NCBI RefSeq assembly: GCF_028369135.1
Contig: NZ_JAPWHW010000018.1
Span: forward strand, 1 to 64,000
DNA: 64,000 bases
Origin: Roseovarius sp. ZX-A-9
Lineage (GTDB): Bacteria; Pseudomonadota; Alphaproteobacteria; Rhodobacterales; Rhodobacteraceae
Direction: 5' to 3'
Shown: piece by piece, positions 52,055 to 62,986 of the stretch
Position numbering within the stretch: the stretch's first letter is position 1
How the letters are laid out: each line of letters opens with the position of its first letter
The notes under the pieces: model-generated
Databases searched by the model: none
Told to the model about the DNA's origin: nothing
The model's input: only the letters and a program-made list of their open reading frames with translations
Position numbers and translations under genes: made by a program

Positions 52055-52498
52055 ATGTCTCACACATCCTTTTATGCCTTAACTATGTTGACCGCCGGTA
52101 TCGGCATTCCGATCCTCGCCGCGCTGAACGCGGCACTTGGCACCCGGCTGGGCTCGCCCGCGGCGGCGGCGGCGATCCTCTTTGTCGTGGCGTTTGTTTG
52201 CACGATCACGGTGCTGGCCGTGTCCGGTCCGCGCGCCGTGCTGGGGGCGTGGGCGGCGCCAAAGCATCTGTTCCTCGCCGGGACTCTGGTGGCGTTCTAC
52301 GTGCTGACGATCACCTATATCGCGCCAAAATTCGGCGTCGGAAATGCGGTGTTCTTCGTGTTGCTGGGGCAGCTTGTCAGCGCCGCCATCATCGACCATT
52401 TCGGCCTGTTCGGCGCGCAGCTGTCACCGCTCACCCTCACCCGTGCCTGCGGCATCGGGATCATGGCCGCAGGTGTCTTTGTCACGCAGCAGGTTTAG
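52055..52498 (+). CDS. DMT-family transporter, YdcZ-type
   Basis: 147 residues with four to five hydrophobic helices in the DUF606/YdcZ style: YALTMLTAGIGIPILAALNA, LGTRLGSPAAAAAILFVVAF, FGVGNAVFFVLLGQLVSAAI, HFGLFG. Inner membrane transporter of unknown substrate; the family generally works in pairs or dimers. Start at 52055 (MSHTSFYALTM) after GCGGAGCAGCCCCG. Ends four bases into the convergent Ldh gene. Confidence 0.8.
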   Translation: MSHTSFYALTMLTAGIGIPILAALNAALGTRLGSPAAAAAILFVVAFVCTITVLAVSGPRAVLGAWAAPKHLFLAGTLVAFYVLTITYIAPKFGVGNAVFFVLLGQLVSAAIIDHFGLFGAQLSPLTLTRACGIGIMAAGVFVTQQV

Positions 52499-53478
52499 GC
52501 GGGGCCTGCCAGCGCCTGCAACTCGGCCCAGGAAGCATCGCTCAGCTCCACCTGGGTCGCGGCCACCCGGCCCTGCCCCGGCATCCGCGCGCCCGGGTCC
52601 TGGGCGACACCTTGCGAGACGCGCTCCAGCCGTGAGCCAAAGGCATCCGACAGGCCGGGATCGATCAGCGTGTAGAACTGGCCCAGATCATGCGGCGGGC
52701 CATCGGTGGCCTTGAGCGGCGGCACGTCCATCGCGTTGCGCGACCCGGTCATGCCAGCGGCCAGCAATTCAGCCATCAGCCCCAGACCCCAGCCCTTGTA
52801 GCCGCCCATGCTGACCAGCGATCCCTGAAGTGCTGCGTCGGGGTCGGTTGTAGGCTGGCCATCCGCGTCCACGGCCCAGCCTTCGGGGATCGTTTCGCCG
52901 GCGGCCTTGGCCATGGTGATCTTGCCCAAGGCCACGGTCGTGGTGGACTGGTCGAACTGCATCGCGACACCGCCCTGCCCGTCGGGCACCGCAAAGGCGA
53001 TGGGATTGGTGCCGATCACCCGGTGGCTGCCGCCCGGAGGTGCCACAATCGGCGTCGCGTTGGTCGCACCAAAGCCGATGAAGCCCGCACGCGCGATCTG
53101 ATCGGTGAAATAGCCCAGAGAGGTGCAGGTATGCGCGTGACAGATGGCAAGGCTGGCGATGCCGTTTTCGCGTGCGGCCTCCAGCGCCACCGGCAAACCA
53201 CGCTCGAAGGCAGGCTGGGCAAAACCCAACCCGGCATCGACATAGACCGCACCGGGGCGTGGCCGCGTGACCACCGGATCGACGGTGCCATTGACCCGAC
53301 CGCTGACCAGTTGGCGGCAATAGCTGTCGAGGTAGTACAGGCCGCAGATCTTGTTGCCCACGGACTCTGCCGCGGCGGTGGCGCGCGCGACTGACGCGGC
53401 GATCCAATCCTCCGCACCGTGGCGCATCAGCGCCGCCTTGCAGAGCCTTTCGATCTGATCGACTGTAATCGTGGGCAT
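52495..53478 (-). CDS. Ldh-family oxidoreductase (malate/L-sulfolactate/ureidoglycolate type)
   Basis: 327 residues of the second lactate/malate dehydrogenase superfamily (NAD(P)-dependent, unusual fold). Seen: family His in AICHAHTCTSLGYFTD, PPGGSHRVIGTNPIAFAVPD, GYKGWGLGLMAELLAAGMTG. Relatives reduce or oxidise 2-hydroxy acids such as L-sulfolactate, malate or ureidoglycolate; the specific one cannot be named. It overlaps the convergent YdcZ gene by four bases. Start ATG at 53478 has GGAGGTTCC upstream. Confidence 0.88.
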   Translation of the reverse strand: MPTITVDQIERLCKAALMRHGAEDWIAASVARATAAAESVGNKICGLYYLDSYCRQLVSGRVNGTVDPVVTRPRPGAVYVDAGLGFAQPAFERGLPVALEAARENGIASLAICHAHTCTSLGYFTDQIARAGFIGFGATNATPIVAPPGGSHRVIGTNPIAFAVPDGQGGVAMQFDQSTTTVALGKITMAKAAGETIPEGWAVDADGQPTTDPDAALQGSLVSMGGYKGWGLGLMAELLAAGMTGSRNAMDVPPLKATDGPPHDLGQFYTLIDPGLSDAFGSRLERVSQGVAQDPGARMPGQGRVAATQVELSDASWAELQALAGPA

Positions 53479-53543
53479 GGAACCTCCGGAACCTGATTGC
53501 GTATACTCTGCGCGCCCCCGCCACGGTGGTCAATCGACGGCTG

Positions 53544-54227
53544 TCAGACCGCGACCACGCGCCCACCGTCAAGCCGCACGGTGCGGTCCATGCGCGCCGC
53601 CAGATCAAGGTTATGGGTCGCGATCAGCGCCGAAAGGCCGGTGCTGCGCACCAGTTCGGTGAGCGTGCGGAACACTTGGTCTGATGTCTCGGGGTCGAGA
53701 TTTCCGGTGGGCTCATCCGCCAGCAACAGGCGCGGCGCATTGGCCAGCGCCCGGCAGAAGGCGACGCGCTGTTGCTCTCCGCCCGACATGGCCGAGGGGC
53801 GATGATCGGCGCGCGCTGCGATGCCGACCTGATCCAGAAGGCTGCGCGCGCGCGCCTCTGCATCGCGGCGCGGTGTGCCCGCCGCCAGTTGCGGCAGCAC
53901 GATGTTTTCCAAGGCGGTGAATTCCGGCAGCAGATGATGGAACTGGTAGACAAAGCCGACATCGCGCCGCCGGACGATGGTCCGCCGCCGATCCCCCAGC
54001 CCGGCCATCGCCACGCCGCCGATCTCGACCGTGCCCGCGTCGGGCGTATCGAGCAGACCGGCAATATGCAGCAGCGTCGATTTGCCGGCGCCAGAGGGCG
54101 CGACCAGCGCCACGATCTCGCCCGGGGCCAGCGTCAGATCAGCACCGCGCAGCACCGCGACCTCGCTTTGCAAACCCTTGTTATAGATCTTTTCCAGCCC
54201 ACTCAGGCGCAGCACAGCCTCACTCAT
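53544..54227 (-). CDS. lolD: Lipoprotein-releasing ABC transporter ATPase
   Basis: 227 residues: Walker [13 protein letters not shown], signature [17 protein letters not shown], Walker [13 protein letters not shown]. It powers LolCE-type extraction of outer-membrane lipoproteins from the inner membrane. Its ATG at 54227 lies inside the end of lolE (8-base overlap), so the two are coupled. Naming relies on the lolE neighbour, since MacB- and FtsE-type ATPases look alike. Confidence 0.9.
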   Translation of the reverse strand: MSEAVLRLSGLEKIYNKGLQSEVAVLRGADLTLAPGEIVALVAPSGAGKSTLLHIAGLLDTPDAGTVEIGGVAMAGLGDRRRTIVRRRDVGFVYQFHHLLPEFTALENIVLPQLAAGTPRRDAEARARSLLDQVGIAARADHRPSAMSGGEQQRVAFCRALANAPRLLLADEPTGNLDPETSDQVFRTLTELVRSTGLSALIATHNLDLAARMDRTVRLDGGRVVAV

Positions 54228-55509
54228 AACGCAACGCCTCTACCGGGTTCATTCGTGCCGCGCGGCGGGCCGGGAAAATCGTCACTATGAATGACAGGCC
54301 CAGCGACAGCGACACCGCCGAAATCACATCCCCCAGCTCCAGCTTGGCCGGAAGGTGATAGATGCCGCGAATTGACGGGTCCCACACCTGCCCGCCCATC
54401 AGGTAATTCACCATGCTGAAGATCGGGTCGATATAGACCGCAAAGAGACAACCCAGGATCACGCCGAATACCGTTCCGATCAGCCCGGTGAAGGCACCGC
54501 AGATGAAAAAGACGCGCAAAACCGAACCTTCGGTCAGGCCCATGGTGCGCAGAATGCCGATATCGCGGCCCTTGTTCTTGACCAGCATGATCAGCCCGCT
54601 GGTGATGTTCATCGCCGCGATCAGCACGAGGATCGACAGGATGATGAACATCACGTTGTCCTCGACTTCGAGCGCGCGCAGGAATCCGTCGCTGGCGTCC
54701 TTCCAGGTCCAGACGAGCGAGCGCTCCCCCGCTGCGCGGACCAGGTCCAGCCCCATCTCGTCCACTTTCTCGGGGGCGGCCACCATCACTTCCAGCTCGT
54801 CCGCGCGCCCCTCTCGGTTGAAGAACGATTGCGCCTCTGCAAAGGGCATGTAGACGCGCACCCGGTCGATATCGTAGCGCCCGGCGGTAAAGATATAGAC
54901 CACCTCGTAGGCGTTGACGCGTGGAGTGCTGCCGAACGCCGTCTTGACCCCGCCGGGTGAAATCAGCTTGATCCGGTCGCCGACGCCGACGCCCAGTTCG
55001 CGCGCGACACCCGAGCCGATCGCCACCCCTTCGCCAAACCGGTCAATATCGCCCTGCCCGGTTTCGGGATTGGCGATGCGCGGTATCGTCTTGAGGTTTT
55101 CCAGCGTGATGCCAAATATCTGCACGCCCGCGTTGCGGTCGCGGGCATTGGCCATCACCTGCGCCTTGATCAAGGGGGCCACGCGGGTAACGCCGGGCAC
55201 CGTTCGCACGCGGGCGGCCATCGCCTCGTAGTCGTCCAGCATCCGGTCGATATTGCCCGTGACCGGATCGACCGCGCCTGCGTTGTAGATCGTCACATGC
55301 GCGTTCGATCCCAGGATCGTATCGACGAATTCAGCGCGAAAGCCTGACCGCACGGCCAGCGTGGCGATCAGGGCAAAGACCGCCAGCGTGATTCCGATCA
55401 GCGAAATCCATGTCATCACGCTCACGCCGCCCTCGGCGCGTTTGGCGCGCAGGTAGCGCCACGCGATCATCCACTCGAATGGGGCGAAAGGGGCCGGAGA
55501 GCCTGCCAC
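54220..55509 (-). CDS. lolE: Lipoprotein-releasing ABC transporter permease (LolC/LolE)
   Basis: 429 residues: N-terminal cytoplasmic start and helix ([40 protein letters not shown]), a large periplasmic domain, and three C-terminal helices ([20 protein letters not shown] and on) ending NPVEALRYE. One permease is encoded, as in alphaproteobacteria where a single LolF-like protein dimerises. Start is GTG at 55509 with GAGGTATCCGA upstream. It follows DUF2937 and proS in the same direction. Confidence 0.9.
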   Translation of the reverse strand: MAGSPAPFAPFEWMIAWRYLRAKRAEGGVSVMTWISLIGITLAVFALIATLAVRSGFRAEFVDTILGSNAHVTIYNAGAVDPVTGNIDRMLDDYEAMAARVRTVPGVTRVAPLIKAQVMANARDRNAGVQIFGITLENLKTIPRIANPETGQGDIDRFGEGVAIGSGVARELGVGVGDRIKLISPGGVKTAFGSTPRVNAYEVVYIFTAGRYDIDRVRVYMPFAEAQSFFNREGRADELEVMVAAPEKVDEMGLDLVRAAGERSLVWTWKDASDGFLRALEVEDNVMFIILSILVLIAAMNITSGLIMLVKNKGRDIGILRTMGLTEGSVLRVFFICGAFTGLIGTVFGVILGCLFAVYIDPIFSMVNYLMGGQVWDPSIRGIYHLPAKLELGDVISAVSLSLGLSFIVTIFPARRAARMNPVEALRYE

Positions 55510-55594
55510 TCGGATACCTCAATGTTGTTTTGCGCGCAGAGTGCGCCGGGGTTGCAATGGCGTCAAGCGCAGCCCGCCCGCCGGGGGGCGGGCA

Positions 55595-56107
55595 TCAGAT
55601 GCGCTCGGCGGTTTGCGCCGGTTTGCGGCGGAATGGCAAGCGGATAAACGCGATCAGCCCGCCCAGCAGGCCCAGCCCGCCCAGAAACCCGAAGCCTGCG
55701 AAAACCGCGCCCTCGAAGGTCAGCGGCATGGCGGGCCTGAAATCGCCCCATGTGGCGCGGACAATTTCGGGGTCGGTGAAACTGCGGGCGCGGTAGGCAC
55801 GGGTGAACGGCCCGGCTTCGCGCAGCGCGGCCAGATCCGCGCTGAGGCGTGTATGCCGCGCCAGCGTTCTGGCCATCGTCTGCGCTCGCGCCGCACCCAT
55901 CTGACCGCCCTGCCGCAGATCCTCCAAGGCGTCTTGCCGGGTGAACCCCTGCCCGGCGGCATCGGCGTCAAACTCCGCGACAAAGCGGCTCAACTCGTCC
56001 ACTGCCCCCGCCAGACGCTGGGTATATTGCTGCGAGAATTCAGGAAACTGCGACAGTCCCACCGCGCCGGCCAAGCCGCCTGCGAATGTGACCGCCCGCA
56101 GCAGCAT
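55595..56107 (-). CDS. DUF2937 family membrane protein
   Basis: 170 residues. An N-terminal hydrophobic part (MLLRAVTFAGGLAGAVGLSQ), a charged middle, and a C-terminal helix (AVFAGFGFLGGLGLLGGLIAF), as in DUF2937 proteins; the middle (AGAVDELSRFVAEFDADAAG) fits that family. Function unknown. Its ATG follows the proS stop by one base, so it is co-transcribed with proS and probably with lolE and lolD. Confidence 0.8.
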   Translation of the reverse strand: MLLRAVTFAGGLAGAVGLSQFPEFSQQYTQRLAGAVDELSRFVAEFDADAAGQGFTRQDALEDLRQGGQMGAARAQTMARTLARHTRLSADLAALREAGPFTRAYRARSFTDPEIVRATWGDFRPAMPLTFEGAVFAGFGFLGGLGLLGGLIAFIRLPFRRKPAQTAERI

Positions 56108-56108
56108 G

Positions 56109-57464
56109 TCAGCCCACCATCGTGCCGCGGAAAGGCGCGTAGATCTGCGCCAGCTTCTCGACCGCCTGTTCCGGGGGCAATTCCTCGCTGACGCCGGTGC
56201 GACGGCAGGTCAGTTCCACGACGCCGTTTTTCAGCCCGCGTGGCCCGACGGTGATGCGCCATGGCAGCCCGATCAGGTCCATCGTGGCGAACTTGCCACC
56301 CGCGCGCTCGTTGCGATCGTCATAGAGCGGATCGAGCCCCAGCGCCGTCACGGATTGATAAAGCGCCTCGCAGGCCGCATCGGCCTCGGCATCGCCCTGT
56401 TTGAGATTGACGATCCCGACATGAAACGGGGTCACGCCCTCGGGCCAGATGATGCCCTTGTCGTCATGGCTGGCCTCGATGATCGCGCCCACAAGGCGGC
56501 TGACGCCGATGCCGTGGCTGCCCATGTGGACGGGGACGGATTTGCCATCCGGCGTCTGCACTGTCGCGCCCATCGCTTCGGAATACTTGGTGCCGAAATA
56601 GAAGATCTGCCCCACTTCGATACCGCGCGCCACGCGGCGGCGCTCTTCGGGGATCTGCTCGAATATGGCCGGGTCATGGGTTTCATCGGTGCGCGCATAG
56701 CGGCTGGTGAACTCGTCCAGCACCGCCTGACATTCTTCGACCGAATCGAAATCGACCTTCCGATCGCCGAATTTCAGATCGGTGATCTCGCTGTCATAGA
56801 ACACTTCGCTTTCGCCGGTATCGGCCAGCACAAGGAATTCATGCGTGTCATCGCCACCGATGGGGCCTGAATCCGCGCGCATCGGGATCGCCTGCAGGCC
56901 CATGCGTTCATAGGTGCGCAAGTAAGTCACGAGATGCCGGTTATAGGCGTGCAGCGCCGCCTCCTTGGAGACGTCGAAATTATAGCCGTCCTTCATCAGG
57001 AATTCACGGCCGCGCATCACACCGAAACGTGGGCGGATCTCGTCGCGGAATTTCCACTGGATATGGTAGAGCGTCAGCGGCAGATCCTTGTAGCTGCCGA
57101 CATGGGCGCGGAAGATGTCGGTGATCAGCTCTTCGTTGGTCGGCCCATAGAGCATGTCACGCCCCTGACGGTCGCGGATGCGCAGCATTTCCTCGCCGTA
57201 GTCGTCGTAACGCCCGCTTTCGCGCCACAGATCCGCCGATTGCAGCGTCGGCATCAGCATCGGGATATGGCCCGCGCGCATCTGCTCTTCGTGCACGATG
57301 TTTTCCAGCTTGCGCAGCACCTTGAAGCCCAATGGCAGCCAGGAATAAATCCCGGCGCTTGCCTGCTTGATCATCCCCGCGCGCAGCATCAGCCGGTGAC
57401 TGACGATCTGTGCCTCTGACGGGGTCTCTTTCAGGACAGGCAGGAAGTAACGGGAGAGGCGCAT
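56109..57464 (-). CDS. proS: Prolyl-tRNA synthetase, short form
   Basis: Charges tRNA(Pro). 451 residues, versus about 570 in E. coli, because the INS editing domain between motifs 2 and 3 is absent, as is common in alphaproteobacteria. Seen: [20 protein letters not shown], motif 2 [20 protein letters not shown], motif 3 [20 protein letters not shown]. Misacylated Ala-tRNA(Pro) must then be cleared by a separate ProXp/YbaK-type deacylase, not in this window. ATG at 57464 follows AAGGTAAGCCA; an upstream frame to 57488 is discounted. Confidence 0.95.
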   Translation of the reverse strand: MRLSRYFLPVLKETPSEAQIVSHRLMLRAGMIKQASAGIYSWLPLGFKVLRKLENIVHEEQMRAGHIPMLMPTLQSADLWRESGRYDDYGEEMLRIRDRQGRDMLYGPTNEELITDIFRAHVGSYKDLPLTLYHIQWKFRDEIRPRFGVMRGREFLMKDGYNFDVSKEAALHAYNRHLVTYLRTYERMGLQAIPMRADSGPIGGDDTHEFLVLADTGESEVFYDSEITDLKFGDRKVDFDSVEECQAVLDEFTSRYARTDETHDPAIFEQIPEERRRVARGIEVGQIFYFGTKYSEAMGATVQTPDGKSVPVHMGSHGIGVSRLVGAIIEASHDDKGIIWPEGVTPFHVGIVNLKQGDAEADAACEALYQSVTALGLDPLYDDRNERAGGKFATMDLIGLPWRITVGPRGLKNGVVELTCRRTGVSEELPPEQAVEKLAQIYAPFRGTMVG

Positions 57465-57585
57465 TGGCTTACCTTGTGAAAATGTCATTTCCCTTCGTTT
57501 ATGGGGTTACGTGCGCCCTTACAAGGCTTGCAAGTGCCGCACCGTGGCGCGGCCTGCAGCTGCGCCCGCCCGCGCCCGGCAGTTG

Positions 57586-58770
57586 TCAGCTTGCTTGCAA
57601 GCGGCCCAGATAATCGCCTGAAAAGTCGATCTTCAACTCGACCCACAGCGGCAGGTGATCCGATCCGTGGAACGTGCGCCACTCCTGAAGGTAGTAGTTT
57701 TTCAGTTTCGCATCATCGCCGATAACGTCCTGCGCCTGAAGGATCGCCTCGCGAAGCGATTCGATCTTGTCGCGGTGCCGTTCCTTCGAGCTTTCCGTGC
57801 GCGCGCGCAGGATCTTTGCCTCGCGCTCGGCGATTTGCTCGGTGTAGCTGGCGATCTTGTCGCGTTGCGCTTCGATCAGACGGGTGCGGTAGGCCGGAAA
57901 ATCCTCTTCGCGAAAGATGCTGTCGAAAAACTGCAGGACGCCCGCGGCCTTGTCGCCGTCGCTCTTGTTCACTTCCATGCGTTGCGACATGAACGAAATC
58001 TGGTCGTAGAACTTGGTCTGATCCTTGTTCGAGCCCTTGTGGTTCTGGAAAACCGTAAAGCCGCGATCTGCCAGGGCATTGAACGCCTTGTCGCCGATTT
58101 TCGGGATGTTGAAATCGCCGACCAGAATATGGTTCATCGGGTCGTTCTTGGCGCGTTTCGCCAGAAACCCGGCGACGGCTTCTATCTCGTCAACGCGGCG
58201 GGCGAATTTCTTGCCGGTATCCGACCCGAAATAGATATGGACCGTCGAGAAGGCGAATTTGAACCAGCCGCTCTGGAACAGGCACATGAACGGCGTTCTG
58301 GAAAACTGGAGTTTTCGTTGGTCATCCACGATCAGCAGGCTGTCGGGCAGCACCAGCTCGCCCGCGACCCCCTTGAAGCGGACCTTGGCGGTATCGAATA
58401 TGAACCCCAACCGCTCGGAGTTGCCTGAAACACCTTCGGTGACATCGGTCAGAATGTAATCATACTCGCGGCCCAGGATGTACATGATGTCTTCAAGCGG
58501 CCCCAGATCCTCGCAAATTTCCTGTACGGCGATGACGTCGAACCGGGACAGTATCTCGGCGATGTAGAAGTAATCTTCCTTGCTGCGCGGCCCATTGGCG
58601 AAGCGGTTGTCATCGAAGTTGCGGATGTTCCACGTCCCCAGAACGATCGTGTCGTTGCGGGTTTTGGGCGGCATCTCATCGTCAAGTTGTGCGCGCAGCC
58701 GGATCAGCCCTTCGACCGTGCGCAAGCGCTCGTCCTGGGCCATGCGTCTGATCGAGAAATAGAACGGCAT
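57586..58770 (-). CDS. Endonuclease/exonuclease/phosphatase-family protein with coiled coil
   Basis: 394 residues. The EEP metal nuclease core is complete: TWNIRNFD (Asn48), VQEICEDLG (Glu84), LVGDFNIPK (Asp219, Asn221), and GSDHLPLW (Asp371, His372). Between the last two lies a charged helical insertion at about 297-350 (RDKIASYTEQIAEREAKILR) predicted as coiled coil. The family covers DNases, phosphatases and phosphodiesterases. No signal peptide in the chosen form; ATG at 58770 (MPFYFSIRRMAQ) after GGGGGAAAT, with ATG at 58833 as alternative. Target unknown; it is 121 bases upstream of proS but unlikely to be functionally linked. Confidence 0.78.
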   Translation of the reverse strand: MPFYFSIRRMAQDERLRTVEGLIRLRAQLDDEMPPKTRNDTIVLGTWNIRNFDDNRFANGPRSKEDYFYIAEILSRFDVIAVQEICEDLGPLEDIMYILGREYDYILTDVTEGVSGNSERLGFIFDTAKVRFKGVAGELVLPDSLLIVDDQRKLQFSRTPFMCLFQSGWFKFAFSTVHIYFGSDTGKKFARRVDEIEAVAGFLAKRAKNDPMNHILVGDFNIPKIGDKAFNALADRGFTVFQNHKGSNKDQTKFYDQISFMSQRMEVNKSDGDKAAGVLQFFDSIFREEDFPAYRTRLIEAQRDKIASYTEQIAEREAKILRARTESSKERHRDKIESLREAILQAQDVIGDDAKLKNYYLQEWRTFHGSDHLPLWVELKIDFSGDYLGRLQAS

Positions 58771-58972
58771 ATTTCCCCCGGCGGTTGCAATCAGGGAGTA
58801 TTTTCTACTTATCATAAATCCCGCTATCTTCATAGCCGCACGATCACGGCATGATCACCGGGGCCGTGCCGATGATCCGCGCAACTTCCGCTCTCCGCAG
58901 CGGAATTGCCGCTGCGCTCTTGAAAGGGCGCGCGGCATGGGCGATGTGTAGTGTCACCCGACCGGAGCGCGC

Positions 58973-60034
58973 ATGTCCCTGCCTGTAAAGACACAGCTGA
59001 AATATTGGGGAATCGCCTCGGCGGTTTTCCTGCTGGTGATGTGGCTGCTGGGCAATGTGATCATGCCCTTCGTGCTGGGCGGCGCGATTGCCTATTTCCT
59101 CGACCCGGTCGCGGACCGGCTGGAACGCATGGGGATGTCGCGAGCCCTGTCGGTCACGGTGATCACGTTGCTGGCGCTGCTGATCTTCGTGATCATGTCG
59201 CTGCTGGTGGTGCCGACACTGATCTCGCAGGCGACATCGCTGGTCAACACCGCACCGCAACTGACCCAGGACCTGCAGAATTTTCTGACCGAGAAGTTTC
59301 CACAACTGGTGGACACCGATTCGACGCTGCGCCGATCACTGATCGGCATTGGCACCACCATTCAGGAACGCGGCGGTGAACTGGTCGAGGCGCTGCTGGG
59401 GTCGGTTTCGTCGCTGATCAACATCGTCGTACTGTTCGTGGTCGTCCCGGTCGTGGCGTTCTATCTGCTCTATGACTGGGACCGGATGATTGCGCAGATC
59501 GACGAGCTGCTGCCGCGCGAACATGCCCCGACCATCCGCCAACTGGCGGGCGACATCGACAAGACGCTGGCCAGTTTCATCCGCGGCATGGGCACGGTCT
59601 GCCTGGTGCTGGGAACCTACTATGCACTGGCGTTGATGTTCGTGGGGCTGCAATTCGGGCTGGTCGTCGGGGCGATTGCGGGGCTGATCACCTTCATCCC
59701 TTATGTCGGCGCGCTGGTCGGCGGGGCGCTGGCCATCGGACTGGCGCTGTTTCAGTTCTGGGGTGACTGGGTTTCCATCGGGCTGGTCGCCGGCGTCTTC
59801 GTGGTCGGTCAGGTCATCGAAGGCAACGTGCTGACGCCCAAGCTGGTGGGCAACTCTGTCGGACTGCACCCGGTCTGGCTGATTTTCGCACTGTCGGTCT
59901 TTGGCGCGCTCTTCGGCTTTGTCGGGATGCTGGTCGCGGTGCCGGTGGCTGCCGCCATCGGGGTACTGGCGCGGTTCGCCATCAGCCAGTACAAGAGCAG
60001 CCTGCTCTATCGCGGACCGCAGGACAACAACTGA
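58973..60034 (+). CDS. perM: AI-2E family transporter (PerM-like)
   Basis: 353 residues with about eight membrane helices and the family motif GNSVGLHPVWLIFALSVFG. The AI-2E exporter name comes from TqsA; most members have unproven substrates. N-terminus KYWGIASAVFLLVMWLLGNV. ATG at 58973 has GGAGCGC before it. Its stop overlaps the hdaA ATG by one base, which is the usual arrangement in Rhodobacterales. Confidence 0.88.
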   Translation: MSLPVKTQLKYWGIASAVFLLVMWLLGNVIMPFVLGGAIAYFLDPVADRLERMGMSRALSVTVITLLALLIFVIMSLLVVPTLISQATSLVNTAPQLTQDLQNFLTEKFPQLVDTDSTLRRSLIGIGTTIQERGGELVEALLGSVSSLINIVVLFVVVPVVAFYLLYDWDRMIAQIDELLPREHAPTIRQLAGDIDKTLASFIRGMGTVCLVLGTYYALALMFVGLQFGLVVGAIAGLITFIPYVGALVGGALAIGLALFQFWGDWVSIGLVAGVFVVGQVIEGNVLTPKLVGNSVGLHPVWLIFALSVFGALFGFVGMLVAVPVAAAIGVLARFAISQYKSSLLYRGPQDNN

Positions 60035-60708
60035 TGCCCAACCAACTAAGCTTTGATTTGCCCGCCAAACCGGCGCGGGGCCGCGACGATTTCTTCGTCT
60101 CCGCCGCCAACGGCGTCGCCGTTGCGCTGATCGAAGGCTGGCGCGACTGGCCCGCGCGCAAGTTGATCCTGAGCGGCCCGGATGGCGCAGGCAAAACCCA
60201 TCTGGCCCATGTCTGGGCCGAACTCAGCGGCGCGCGCATCCTGGCCGCCGCCGATCTGGCCAGCGCCGATATCGCACAGCTTGCCACCGGCAACCTGGCG
60301 ATCGAGGACACCGACGGCATCGCCGGGCAGGCTGCAGCCGAGACCGCGCTCTTTCACCTGCACAACCTCGCGCTGGCCGAGGGGCACAGCCTGCTGTTCA
60401 CCGCGCGCACCCCGCCCAGCGCGTGGCCACTCGGGCTGCCCGATCTGGCCAGCCGCATGCAGGGCACGCCCGCCTGCGTGATGGGAGAGCCGGACGATGC
60501 GCTGCTCTGCGCCGTGATGATGAAGCAGTTTGCCGACCGCCAGATCATGCCGTCACCGGGCACGATCCCCTATCTGGCAAAGCGCATCCCGCGTTCCTTC
60601 CGGTCGGCACGCGACACGGTTGAGGCGCTTGATGCCTTGTCGCTGTCCACGGGGCGGCCGGTCAATCGCGCGCTGGCGGCACAACTGCTGGACAATTCTC
60701 AGGGGTAG
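60034..60708 (+). CDS. hdaA: DnaA regulatory inactivator homologue HdaA
   Basis: 224 residues, AAA+ DnaA-like protein without the DNA-binding domain IV. N-terminal clamp-binding-like motif QLSFDLP (residues 4-10), Walker [11 protein letters not shown], and [20 protein letters not shown] at the C-terminus. HdaA works with the beta clamp to promote ATP hydrolysis by DnaA and so limits replication initiation. The Walker B region ([10 protein letters not shown]) is also present. Placed between perM and ppk1, with a 49-base gap to the latter. Confidence 0.88.
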   Translation: MPNQLSFDLPAKPARGRDDFFVSAANGVAVALIEGWRDWPARKLILSGPDGAGKTHLAHVWAELSGARILAAADLASADIAQLATGNLAIEDTDGIAGQAAAETALFHLHNLALAEGHSLLFTARTPPSAWPLGLPDLASRMQGTPACVMGEPDDALLCAVMMKQFADRQIMPSPGTIPYLAKRIPRSFRSARDTVEALDALSLSTGRPVNRALAAQLLDNSQG

Positions 60709-60757
60709 CGGCACACTTCGTCACCTCCGTGTCACATCACAGGCTTATACCCCCGCC

Positions 60758-62932
60758 ATGACGCAAGCCGATTTCCTGAAGTCCCCCTATCCCGAACCGG
60801 TGGATCTGCCCGATCTGGACATCAGCGGGCCGGGCCGGTTCTACAACCGCGAACTCAGTTGGCTGGGGTTCAACTGGCGGGTTCTGGAAGAGGCGCAAAA
60901 CCCGCGCGTGCCGCTGCTGGAACGACTGCGGTTCCTGTCGATTTCGGCCACCAATCTGGATGAATTCTACAACGTGCGTGTCGCGGGCCTGCGCGAACTG
61001 GCGCGCGCGGGCAACACGACCCCCGCCGCCGATGGGCTGACCCCTGCCGAGCAGATGGTGTTGATCAACGAGAACGCCCGCATATTGTTGGCCGCACAAC
61101 AGGAAACCTTCCAGTCTTTGCGCGGCGAGCTGGAGGCGGAAAATATCGTCATCCTGGATCGCACCAGCCTGACAGATGACGACCAGACTTACCTGGCGGA
61201 TGTATTCCTGAACAAGGTGTTCCCGGTTCTGTCACCGCTGGCCATCGACCCCGCGCACCCGTTTCCCTTCATTCCGAACCTGGGCTATGCGCTTGCCCTG
61301 CGGCTGGAACGGGCAAATGACAAACGCCCGCTACGCGCATTGCTGCCGATCCCGCAGCAGATCGACCGCTTCGTGTCACTGCCCGGCGCGGATGCCACCT
61401 ATCGCTTCCTGCCGCTCGAAGAGTTGCTGCTGCTCAACCTCAGCAGCCTTTTTCCGGGCTACCAGTACAAGGGGCATTGTGCCTTCCGGGTGCTGCGCGA
61501 CAGCGATCTGGAAGTGGAGGAAGAATCCGAGGATCTGGTGCGCGAGTTTGAAGTCGCGCTGAAACGCCGCCGCCGCGGCGAGGTCGTGCGGATGAAAATC
61601 TCGACCGATGCACCGGCCGCGCTACGCGAACTGGTGATGAGTGAATTGCACGTCGTCCCCGAAGAGGTGGTCGAGGTGGAGGGCATGCTCGGTCTTGCCG
61701 ACCTCAAGGAACTGGTACTCGACTCGCGCCCCGATCTGCTTTGGCCCGCCTTTTCCCCGCGCGTGCCCGAACGGGTGCAGGACCATGACGGCGACATGTT
61801 CGCTGCGATCCGCCAAAAGGACATGCTGCTGCACCACCCTTACGAGACGTTCGACATGGTCATCCGCTTTCTCGCGCAGGCGGCGCGCGATCCGGACGTG
61901 GTTGCGATCAAGCAGACACTCTACCGCACCTCCAATCGCTCGCCCATCGTCGAGGCGCTGTGCGAGGCCGCCGAGAACGGCAAATCCGTCACCGCACTGG
62001 TCGAGTTGAAAGCGCGATTCGACGAGGCCGCGAATATTCGCCAGTCACGCAGGCTCGAGCGCGCAGGCGCGCATGTGGTCTACGGGTTTCTCAATCTCAA
62101 GACCCACGCCAAGATCAGCACCGTTGTCCGCCGCGAGGGCGACCATCTGGTGACCTACACCCATTACGGGACGGGCAACTATCACCCGATCACCGCGCGC
62201 ATCTACACCGATCTCAGCTTCTTCACCTGTGATACCACGCTGGGGCGTGATGCCACCAAGGTGTTCAACTACCTGTCGGGCTACGCCCAACCCGATCACT
62301 TGGAAAACCTGGCGATTTCCCCGCTCACGCTGAAGTCGCGCCTGCTAGAGATGATCGCGGCAGAGGCCGATCATGCCCAGGCAGGCAAGCCGGCGGAAAT
62401 CTGGGCCAAGATGAATTCCCTGGTCGACCCTGACATCATCGACGCGCTTTACGCCGCCAGCCAGGCGGGCGTGAAGATCAGCCTTGTCGTGCGCGGCATC
62501 TGCGGGCTGCGTCCGGGCATCCGGGGGCTGAGCGAGAACATCCGCGTCAAGTCCATCGTCGGGCGGTTCCTGGAGCATAGCCGCATCGTCTGCTTCGGCA
62601 ACGGCTACGGGCTGCCGCACAAGAAGGCGCGCGTCTATATCTCGTCCGCCGACTGGATGGGCCGCAACCTCGTCCGCCGGGTGGAAACGCTGGTCGAGAT
62701 CGAAAACCCGACGGTCAAGGCGCAGATCACCAGCCAGGTGATGGCGGCAAACATGGCCGATGTGGCGCAAAGCTGGGTCATGGCGCCGGATGGCTCGTTC
62801 ACCCGCACACCGACGCCAGAGGGCGCGTTCGCCTTCAGCTGCCATCGATTCTTCATGGAAAATCCGTCACTTTCGGGGCGCGGTTCCGCCGGTGCTGCGG
62901 ATGTGCCGAAACTCACCCATACCGAAGATTGA
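60758..62932 (+). CDS. ppk: Polyphosphate kinase 1
   Basis: 724 residues; makes polyphosphate from ATP. Start ([17 protein letters not shown]) at 60758 with weak ribosome binding site. PPK1 features: [39 protein letters not shown], the catalytic-His loop [14 protein letters not shown], and [21 protein letters not shown]-terminal [20 protein letters not shown]. The exopolyphosphatase gene follows after 54 bases, so both sides of polyP turnover are together. Confidence 0.96.
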   Translation: MTQADFLKSPYPEPVDLPDLDISGPGRFYNRELSWLGFNWRVLEEAQNPRVPLLERLRFLSISATNLDEFYNVRVAGLRELARAGNTTPAADGLTPAEQMVLINENARILLAAQQETFQSLRGELEAENIVILDRTSLTDDDQTYLADVFLNKVFPVLSPLAIDPAHPFPFIPNLGYALALRLERANDKRPLRALLPIPQQIDRFVSLPGADATYRFLPLEELLLLNLSSLFPGYQYKGHCAFRVLRDSDLEVEEESEDLVREFEVALKRRRRGEVVRMKISTDAPAALRELVMSELHVVPEEVVEVEGMLGLADLKELVLDSRPDLLWPAFSPRVPERVQDHDGDMFAAIRQKDMLLHHPYETFDMVIRFLAQAARDPDVVAIKQTLYRTSNRSPIVEALCEAAENGKSVTALVELKARFDEAANIRQSRRLERAGAHVVYGFLNLKTHAKISTVVRREGDHLVTYTHYGTGNYHPITARIYTDLSFFTCDTTLGRDATKVFNYLSGYAQPDHLENLAISPLTLKSRLLEMIAAEADHAQAGKPAEIWAKMNSLVDPDIIDALYAASQAGVKISLVVRGICGLRPGIRGLSENIRVKSIVGRFLEHSRIVCFGNGYGLPHKKARVYISSADWMGRNLVRRVETLVEIENPTVKAQITSQVMAANMADVAQSWVMAPDGSFTRTPTPEGAFAFSCHRFFMENPSLSGRGSAGAADVPKLTHTED

Positions 62933-62986
62933 CCGACACCGAGCCTTGGACCATAACGAGGCGCAAGACGAGAACCGGGGGGCCTA

